Shown here in pieces: positions 6,035-10,316 of a DNA stretch of 10,316 nucleotides; position 1 is the stretch's first letter; each line of letters starts with the position of its first letter. The translations under genes and the position numbers were made by a program. The notes beneath the pieces were generated by a model that saw nothing but the letters and a program-made list of their open reading frames with translations, was not told where the DNA came from and did not search any database. Source of the DNA: Candidatus Nealsoniibacteriota bacterium (GTDB lineage: Bacteria; Patescibacteriota; Minisyncoccia; Minisyncoccales; PWPS01); assembly GCA_003561025.1 (NCBI GenBank), contig PWII01000030.1, positions 1 through 10,316 of the forward strand, in the 5' to 3' direction.

Positions 6035-6047
6035 AAAGAGTCGCCTT

Positions 6048-6077
6048 AAGGAAGAGGTTCCCATCTCTTCCTTTTTT
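6048..6077 (+). terminator. Intrinsic terminator after the SPOR/small peptide unit
   Basis: AAGGAAGAG at 6048-6056 pairs perfectly with CTCTTCCTT at 6065-6073 over an 8-base loop, followed directly by a T run to 6077. It closes the two-gene unit. A weaker 6-bp AGAGAG/CTCTCT hairpin with T's follows before 6117. Confidence 0.85.
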
Positions 6078-6114
6078 ATTTCATAGAGAGAAGGGTTCTT
6101 TTTTGCTCTCTTTT

Positions 6115-6151
6115 TTGATAAGATATAAAACATTAAATAATAGTTAATTTT
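6115..6151 (+). promoter_or_regulatory. Possible promoter for the leaderless methyltransferase gene
   Basis: TTGATA at 6115-6120 matches five of six -35 bases. AATAGT at 6139-6144, 18 bases on, is a mediocre -10 and ends 7 bases before the ATG at 6152. The arrangement mirrors those before 39 and 4138. No Shine-Dalgarno site is present. The -10 is the weak part. Confidence 0.35.
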
Positions 6152-6880
6152 ATGAAAAAGGATGAAGGTGAGGCGATAAGGCAATACGCCAAATCTTTTG
6201 AGGCTTATCATCATTGGAGAACTAAAGAAAATCCTAAGGGCTGGTTTTATAATGATTATTTGGAGGTTCCTGCTGTAAATGAGTTGTTGGGAGATATTAG
6301 AGGTAAAAAGGTTCTTGATTTTGGTTGTGGAACAGGAATTTATATAAAGATTTTGATAAAGAAAGGAGCAATAGTTAAGGGTTTTGATATTTCAAATGAT
6401 ATGCTTAGTATTGCGAGAAAAGAGAATCCTCAACTGGATTTAAGACAAGGGTCAGGATATGATATTCCTTTTAGAGAGAAATTTGACATTGTTTTAGCAT
6501 CTTTGGTTGTCCATTATTTGAGTGACTGGAATAAGATGTTTCAAGAGATAGCAAGAGTATTAAGAAAAGGAGGCTATTTTGTTTTTTCTACGGGAAATCC
6601 GGTTGTGGGAACAGTAAAGAAGAGAGATCAGGGGGCAAATTATTTTCATGACAAAAAGGTCAGTGTTGGCTGGAAGGATAATGATGGGGGAGAGATGAGA
6701 ATGTATTATTATCATAAGACATATGAAGAGATTATTAGAACTATAATAAAAAATGGCTTTGAGATAGTTGATTATAGAGACTGTTTTCCGATTAGAAGAG
6801 CAAAGAAAAACTTTCCAAAAGAATACGAAAGATATTCCAAAGAACCGCTCTTTAGCGCTTGGAAGATAAAGAAAAAATAA
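6152..6880 (+). CDS. Class I SAM-dependent methyltransferase
   Basis: The 242-residue protein has a Rossmann-type methyltransferase core that transfers a methyl group from S-adenosylmethionine. The SAM-binding motif I is KKVLDFGCGTGIY (52-64). Asp79 in VKGFDISNDM ends strand 2 and should contact the ribose. SGYDIPF (101-107) corresponds to the adenine-binding region and DIVLASLVVHYLSDW (112-126) to motif IV. ARVLRKGGYFVFST (134-147) forms the strand 5 region. The rest (about 150-242) is basic, with repeated Tyr and His (RMYYYHKTYEEI), and probably forms the substrate lid. It is soluble and cytosolic, with no signal. It resembles the small-molecule Methyltransf_11/25 group rather than RNA methylases, but the substrate cannot be read from sequence. 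It lies between a terminator and the ABC exporter gene, 86 bases apart from the latter, which has its own promoter. Confidence 0.85.
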   Translation: MKKDEGEAIRQYAKSFEAYHHWRTKENPKGWFYNDYLEVPAVNELLGDIRGKKVLDFGCGTGIYIKILIKKGAIVKGFDISNDMLSIARKENPQLDLRQGSGYDIPFREKFDIVLASLVVHYLSDWNKMFQEIARVLRKGGYFVFSTGNPVVGTVKKRDQGANYFHDKKVSVGWKDNDGGEMRMYYYHKTYEEIIRTIIKNGFEIVDYRDCFPIRRAKKNFPKEYERYSKEPLFSAWKIKKK

Positions 6881-6888
6881 TATTTTTT
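6872..6888 (+). terminator. Weak A:T hairpin at the methyltransferase stop
   Basis: AAAAAAT at 6872-6878 pairs with ATTTTTT at 6882-6888 over a 3-base loop. The stem is 7 bp, all A:T, overlaps the stop codon, and leads into T-rich DNA. It could act as a weak bidirectional terminator or be chance in AT-rich DNA. Confidence 0.2.
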
Positions 6889-6927
6889 AGGGGTAGGTTT
6901 TTAATCAATTTATTTTATTTATTTTTG

Positions 6928-6936
6928 TGATAAAAT
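6928..6936 (+). promoter_or_regulatory. Extended -10 promoter for the ABC transporter gene
   Basis: TGATAAAAT (6928-6936) is an extended -10 (TGn followed by TAAAAT). No clear -35 is seen, which extended -10 promoters can tolerate. Transcription would start near 6943, leaving a leader of about 24 bases without a Shine-Dalgarno site. Confidence 0.4.
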
Positions 6937-6966
6937 CCTCTCATTGTAGTTTTTAAGAATTATTGT

Positions 6967-8751
6967 ATGGAAAAAGAAAACATCAGCCGAGAAGCGGTGC
7001 GATTGGCGCTTCGTGACTATTGGCAGCAATATAAGAGATATCCTTTAGATACGGCTATTGGATTTATTATGCCTGTGGTGGGTACGATTTTGGTATTTTT
7101 TGTTCCTCCTCTTGTTGTTGCGGAGATAGTTAATATGTTTGTCCTACATGAGGTTGTTTCGCTTGATATGGTAATGAGATATATAGTTCTTTTTGGAGCC
7201 TTATGGATACTGGGAGAGATATTTTGGCGTATAGGCTTTCATTATATTATTCGTCTTGAAACAAATGGAACGCATAATCTTAGCATTCAGGCTTTTAAAA
7301 AGCTTTCCTATCGTGACCATCGATTTTTTGTAGATAATTTTACCGGGTCACTGGTTAAAAGAGCAACGTCTTTTATACGAAACTTTGAACGTTTTACAGA
7401 CACTCTGGTTTTTAACGTAATAACAAGAATATTTCCAATTATTTTTGCAGTAATAATATTGTGGTCTTATTCTCCATGGATTCCTATCGCTCTTATCTTA
7501 TTAATCTTAATTGCTATTGTGATTGCACTCCCGATTGTTCGGTATAGGTCTCGTCTTGTGGCTCTTCGTCACGAAGCAGGAACTAGGATGGTGGGTCGCT
7601 TTTCTGATTCTTTGGCCAATATTTCAACTGTAAAATCATTTGCAAAAGAGGGTAGAGAGAAAGAGTGGTATGGGGATTATGTTCGTGACTATACTTCAAA
7701 ATTTAAGAGAGCGGCAGATTATCATAATTTGAGACTTGATACAGCGCTTGCTCCTCTCTATGTAATGGCAAATGTTGTTGGATTAATTCTTGCTATCTAC
7801 TTTGTGCAAGAACTTGCTCTTAAACCGGGAGTTATTGTTGTAGTATTTTCTTATTATAGTCAGATTACAAAGATATTTTGGGATATTAATAGGGTGTATA
7901 GAGAGATTGAGTCTTCAATGAGCGAAGCGGGAGAATTTATGCAGATGTTTCTTGAAAAGCCGGCAGTATCTGATGCTATTGATGCAAAGGAGATGGTTGT
8001 AAAGGAAGGCCGTATAAGATTTGAAAATGTAACTTTTCGCTATCCGGAGCAAAAAGAGACAAAAGGGGTATTTTTGCGTGATTTCTCGCTTAGCGTTGAT
8101 GGTGGGCAAAGAGTTGGTCTAGTTGGTCCAAGTGGAGGGGGAAAGACGACTGTAACCAACCTAGTTCTTCGTTTTTTTGATGTAGATTCTGGAAGTATTA
8201 GTATTGACGGGCAAGATATTCGCAGCGTAACACAAAAGTCTTTGCGTGAAAATATTGCTTATGTTCCTCAAGAACCGTTACTTTTTCATCGTACACTTCT
8301 AGAAAATATCGCTTATGGGAAAGATGATGTTAAGGAAGAGGATGTTATAAAGGCGGCAAAGCTTGCCTATATTCATGAATTTATCTCTTCACTTCCTCAC
8401 GGTTACCAGACAATAGTAGGAGAGCGTGGAGTAAAGCTATCCGGGGGACAGCGTCAGCGAATTGCTATTGCTAGAGCACTACTCAAAGGCGCTCCTATTT
8501 TGGTTCTTGATGAGGCCACTAGCTCTCTTGATTCCGAATCGGAAAAATATGTTCAAAAAGGGCTTTTAGAATTAATGAAAAAGAGAACTGCTTTAATTAT
8601 TGCACATCGGCTTTCTACAATCAGGCATCTTGATAGGATACTTGTTCTTGACCAAGGACAGATAATGGAAGATGGTACTCATGAAGAGCTTATTGCAAGT
8701 GGAGGCCTTTATGCAAAGCTATGGAATCGTCAATCCGGAGACTTGTTATAA
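6967..8751 (+). CDS. ABC exporter half-transporter (fused membrane and ATPase domains)
   Basis: At 594 residues this has the standard size and order of an ABCB/MsbA-type exporter that works as a dimer to pump substrates out across the membrane. The membrane domain (about 25-310) has six expected helices, for example IGFIMPVVGTILVFFVPPLV (31-50) and WIPIALILLILIAIVIALPI (171-190). The ATPase domain (about 348-590) is complete: A-loop Tyr359 (FRYP), Walker A GPSGGGKTT (387-395), Q-loop Gln435 (VPQEP), signature LSGGQRQRIAIARAL (491-505), Walker B ILVLDEATSSLD (511-522) with catalytic Glu516, and H-loop His547 (IAHRLS). Nothing is missing, so it should be active. No accessory subunit or second half-transporter is beside it, which points to a homodimer. 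Substrate is not predictable; lipids, peptides or drugs are all possible. The ATG at 6967 gives a normal N terminus. Confidence 0.95.
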   Translation: MEKENISREAVRLALRDYWQQYKRYPLDTAIGFIMPVVGTILVFFVPPLVVAEIVNMFVLHEVVSLDMVMRYIVLFGALWILGEIFWRIGFHYIIRLETNGTHNLSIQAFKKLSYRDHRFFVDNFTGSLVKRATSFIRNFERFTDTLVFNVITRIFPIIFAVIILWSYSPWIPIALILLILIAIVIALPIVRYRSRLVALRHEAGTRMVGRFSDSLANISTVKSFAKEGREKEWYGDYVRDYTSKFKRAADYHNLRLDTALAPLYVMANVVGLILAIYFVQELALKPGVIVVVFSYYSQITKIFWDINRVYREIESSMSEAGEFMQMFLEKPAVSDAIDAKEMVVKEGRIRFENVTFRYPEQKETKGVFLRDFSLSVDGGQRVGLVGPSGGGKTTVTNLVLRFFDVDSGSISIDGQDIRSVTQKSLRENIAYVPQEPLLFHRTLLENIAYGKDDVKEEDVIKAAKLAYIHEFISSLPHGYQTIVGERGVKLSGGQRQRIAIARALLKGAPILVLDEATSSLDSESEKYVQKGLLELMKKRTALIIAHRLSTIRHLDRILVLDQGQIMEDGTHEELIASGGLYAKLWNRQSGDLL

Positions 8752-8878
8752 TTTTTGATCGTCTTAGCTTGTTTTTATTTTTTTAGCAATAAATAGCTTT
8801 TTTCTCAAAATAATGGTATTTTAAAGTAAATATGATAAAAATTAGAAGTATTTATTATTAAATAACTTTTATAAAGCT
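8752..8878 (+). other. AT-rich intergenic stretch without a visible gene
   Basis: These 127 bases hold no convincing ORF and no strong hairpin, although T-rich tracts follow the ABC transporter stop. TATAAA at 8870-8875 is only 3 bases from the next ATG, too close for a normal leaderless start; TTTATA at 8868-8873 is nearly as close. Confidence 0.4.
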
Positions 8879-9298
8879 ATGAAAAAGATATTTATTTTAA
8901 TTGTTGCTATAATCGTTGTTATTGCGATAGCCTATTTTCTCTTTCAAAGTGAAGGAGAGATTCCAGTTGAGGTTGTTGAAGAAGAGAGAATTACGACTGA
9001 AAGTTTTAAAGAAATTTTAAATAGCGTGAGGGCTGCGCCAGAGCTAGCATATCACAGAGAGGGGGGCTATGCGGGATTTGATTGTAGTCATGAAGAAGCA
9101 GTTGCTTTTTGTGAAGAGGTAGAAGATATAACCGGAGCAAAGCCTATTACATACTCCTCGGATGTAGAATTTTGCCTTTACGGTAAGTTTTATGAAAATG
9201 AATATTATTGCATAGATAGAGATGCTGCCTATATTACTTCTGAATATCCCGGTGGAACCGATTTGTGTGATGGGGAAACTTTTGTTTGTCCAAAATAA
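8879..9298 (+). CDS. Membrane-anchored Cys-rich extracellular protein, pilin-like C-terminal region
   Basis: The 139-residue protein has a basic start and one strong membrane segment (about 4-22), then an acidic linker and an extracellular domain. The domain holds six cysteines (69, 78, 99, 111, 130, 137), enough for three disulfides. The stretch FCLYGKFYENEYYCIDRD (98-115) followed by a final DLCDGETFVCP resembles the C-terminal domain of type IV pilin-like proteins of candidate phyla, which often have a 'YCVD' strand and a late Cys. The N terminus lacks the prepilin cleavage site (Gly followed by Phe and Glu at +5), so it would remain anchored rather than be assembled as a pilin. No Shine-Dalgarno site precedes the ATG. 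The small exported protein downstream may be in the same transcript. Export is confident; the pilin relation is a resemblance by eye only. Confidence 0.65.
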   Translation: MKKIFILIVAIIVVIAIAYFLFQSEGEIPVEVVEEERITTESFKEILNSVRAAPELAYHREGGYAGFDCSHEEAVAFCEEVEDITGAKPITYSSDVEFCLYGKFYENEYYCIDRDAAYITSEYPGGTDLCDGETFVCPK

Positions 9299-9324
9299 AG
9301 TTTTATAGCTTCGCATCAGAAGAG

Positions 9325-9340
9325 AGGAAGGGAGGGGGAA
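9325..9340 (+). other. G-rich tract in the leader of the small exported gene
   Basis: In otherwise AT-rich DNA, GGAAGGGAGGGGG lies at about 9326-9338. It could in principle form a two-tier G-quadruplex in the RNA, or provide extra ribosome binding sequence upstream of the true AGGAGGG at 9364-9370. Evidence is compositional only. Confidence 0.2.
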
Positions 9341-9377
9341 AGCTCTTTTATATCTTTCTTGAGAGGAGGGTGTTAAA

Positions 9378-9599
9378 ATGAAAAGGATTGTGCTTTTTGT
9401 AAGCTTTATCTTTTTGATAGCTATTAATTTTAGCTCCTTTACCTATTCTGAAGAAGAGATGGATCAAGAACGTATGAAGATTGAAGAGAATTATAGAAAA
9501 GAGAATGGAGAGATTTTTAATGAATCTATTATAAGGAGCAGGGAACTTCAAAAGATTTCTCCTGCAGAATACGTTCTTTTTCCTGAGAGGGTATGGTAA
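9378..9599 (+). CDS. Small exported protein of unknown function
   Basis: The ATG is preceded by a strong Shine-Dalgarno site (AGGAGGG at 9364-9370, 7 bases upstream), which sets this start. The 73-residue product begins with a classical signal peptide (MKRIVLFVSFIFLIAINFSS, possible cleavage around residue 22-24), followed by a highly charged segment, EEEMDQERMKIEENYRKENG, likely helical. It ends with ISPAEYVLFPERVW. There is no cysteine and no known motif. The mature part of about 50 residues is small, so it may be a structural or signalling peptide or an inhibitor; none of this can be shown. It lies 79 bases after the Cys-rich exported protein and ends at a shared terminator facing a convergent transporter gene. 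I do not recognise a family. The ribosome site, signal peptide and terminator together support a real gene. Confidence 0.7.
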   Translation: MKRIVLFVSFIFLIAINFSSFTYSEEEMDQERMKIEENYRKENGEIFNESIIRSRELQKISPAEYVLFPERVW

Positions 9600-9600
9600 A

Positions 9601-9638
9601 AAAGAGATATTTTTATAAAATATCTCTTTATTCTTTTT
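9601..9638. terminator. Bidirectional terminator between convergent genes
   Basis: AAAGAGATATTTT (9601-9613) pairs perfectly with AAAATATCTCTTT (9617-9629), a 13-bp stem with a 3-base loop. A T-rich tract (to 9638) follows on the plus strand and the A tract before it gives T's on the minus strand. It can end both the small exported gene and the ZIP gene. Confidence 0.85.
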
Positions 9639-9644
9639 AGGAAA

Positions 9645-10316
9645 CTAGTGATGATGATGGTCATTATGGTGGTGGCTGTCGTGGTGATCTTTGTCGTGTG
9701 CGTGGTCGTGTGTATGAGGAAGGAGGAGAGATATGAAAAGCATCAAAACTATCCCAAAGAAAAAAGCAGTAAGATGAGAGAGAAGGCACTTTTTGCAATT
9801 TAGGTTATGAAAGGAGTGGGGGATAAGGTCTTGCAGGACAACGACTAAAAATGCTCCGGCAGAGATTCCAAGGAGCGGCGCTTCTAGCTTTGTAAAAAAA
9901 GAGAGAAGAAGAGCTCCTCCAAGAGAACCGATAAGAATTGTTCCAGAAACAGCGAAGTTTATAAAGATAGCTCTCTTTATGGTGTATCCTGCGTTTCTCA
10001 GGATAAAGAAGATAGATGTCTCTTGAACTAGTTCGTGAATAAAGACGCTTATGGTAGTTACTACTCCTAGGTAAAAATCAACAGAAAATGCAGTCGCTAA
10101 GAGAATACCGTCACCTATATTGTGGACTCCGTTCCCTGTAAGTATTTTTCGTATATCTATATGATTTTCTTTCTTCTTATTTTCGTGTTTATGAGAGTGG
10201 GGTAGTATTTCAAAAAGAAGCCATATGCCGATAGCGCCAGTAATTATCCAAAATAATCCTTCTTCAATTGAATGTGAGTGAAAAATTGCCTCTTTTCCTA
10301 ACTCATATGATACAAA
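9645..10316 (-). CDS. ZIP-family metal transporter, C-terminal part (start lies beyond the window)
   Basis: Reading the minus strand from the window edge gives an open frame of 223 residues ending at TAG (9645-9647). ZIP proteins carry zinc, iron or related divalent metals into the cytosol. A His-rich loop, LPHSHKHENKKKENH, precedes the metal-site helix GNGVHNIGDGILLATAF, which has the ZIP 'HNxxD/E-G' motif. The next helix, SVFIHELVQETS, has the matching 'HExxxE' motif. Two further helix pairs follow, the last ending DLIPHSFHNLN and then FFFGIVLMLFISLLLPH. A CKKC pair lies between the last two helices. The C terminus is a tail of 24 residues with 13 His (PHTHDHAHDKD then HH-rich to the stop). 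The first helices are outside the window. The gene converges on the small exported gene and shares its terminator. The family is very likely; metal choice is unknown, zinc being the default. Confidence 0.9.
   Translation of the reverse strand, partial: FVSYELGKEAIFHSHSIEEGLFWIITGAIGIWLLFEILPHSHKHENKKKENHIDIRKILTGNGVHNIGDGILLATAFSVDFYLGVVTTISVFIHELVQETSIFFILRNAGYTIKRAIFINFAVSGTILIGSLGGALLLSFFTKLEAPLLGISAGAFLVVVLQDLIPHSFHNLNCKKCLLSHLTAFFFGIVLMLFISLLLPHTHDHAHDKDHHDSHHHNDHHHH

Noticed and set aside
1..10316. CRISPR arrays, insertion sequences, tRNA genes, riboswitches
   Set aside because: No spaced direct repeats, transposase-like frames, cloverleaf arms or long structured leaders were found; intergenic gaps are all under about 130 bases.

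Overview
This window is strongly AT-rich and densely packed with short genes. It encodes no RNA genes and no mobile elements. The gene content and style (a CYTH protein, a small nucleoside-deoxyribosyltransferase-like protein, a DUF523-DUF1722 fusion, membrane-anchored single-domain proteins, many starts without a Shine-Dalgarno site) suggest a member of the Candidate Phyla Radiation / Patescibacteria, probably Parcubacteria-like. That assignment is inferred from gene style, not from a marker gene. Stops are mostly TAA, with TAG and one TGA, and no gene needs a recoded TGA, so the standard bacterial code fits.

Layout: (1) 1-661, a CYTH phosphohydrolase/cyclase-like gene whose true start is probably the ATG at 39. 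A one-base frameshift near position 70 separates this start from the rest of the gene. (2) 693-1937, a nucleoside 2-deoxyribosyltransferase-like protein with a shortened C terminus, then a DUF523 (thiouracil desulfurase-like)-DUF1722 fusion, 12 bases apart; both suggest base or nucleoside salvage or repair. (3) 2024-5367, three membrane or membrane-anchored proteins: a PQQ-type aldose sugar dehydrogenase, a DUF1287 cysteine hydrolase-like protein and an MFS transporter. (4) 5399-6077, a compact unit with its own promoter, two strong Shine-Dalgarno sites, a secreted SPOR-domain protein, an unlisted 32-residue membrane peptide and a clear terminator. (5) 6152-8751, a SAM methyltransferase and a full-length ABC exporter half-transporter. 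(6) 8879-9599, two small exported proteins of unknown function. (7) 9645-10316 on the minus strand, the C-terminal part of a ZIP metal transporter with a His-rich tail. It converges on the preceding gene at a shared 13-bp hairpin terminator.

No single pathway links all the genes. The recurring theme is the cell surface: at least eight of the products are exported, anchored or integral membrane proteins. Two initiation styles are visible. Several genes have -35/-10 elements placed so that transcription would start on the ATG itself (leaderless), clearest at 39 and 4138. The three genes with strong Shine-Dalgarno sites all encode small exported or membrane proteins. The most interesting items are the SPOR plus 32-residue peptide unit, the leaderless promoters, the frameshifted CYTH gene, the missing iron-sulfur cysteine in the DUF523 domain, and a PQQ enzyme in a likely reduced-genome cell.
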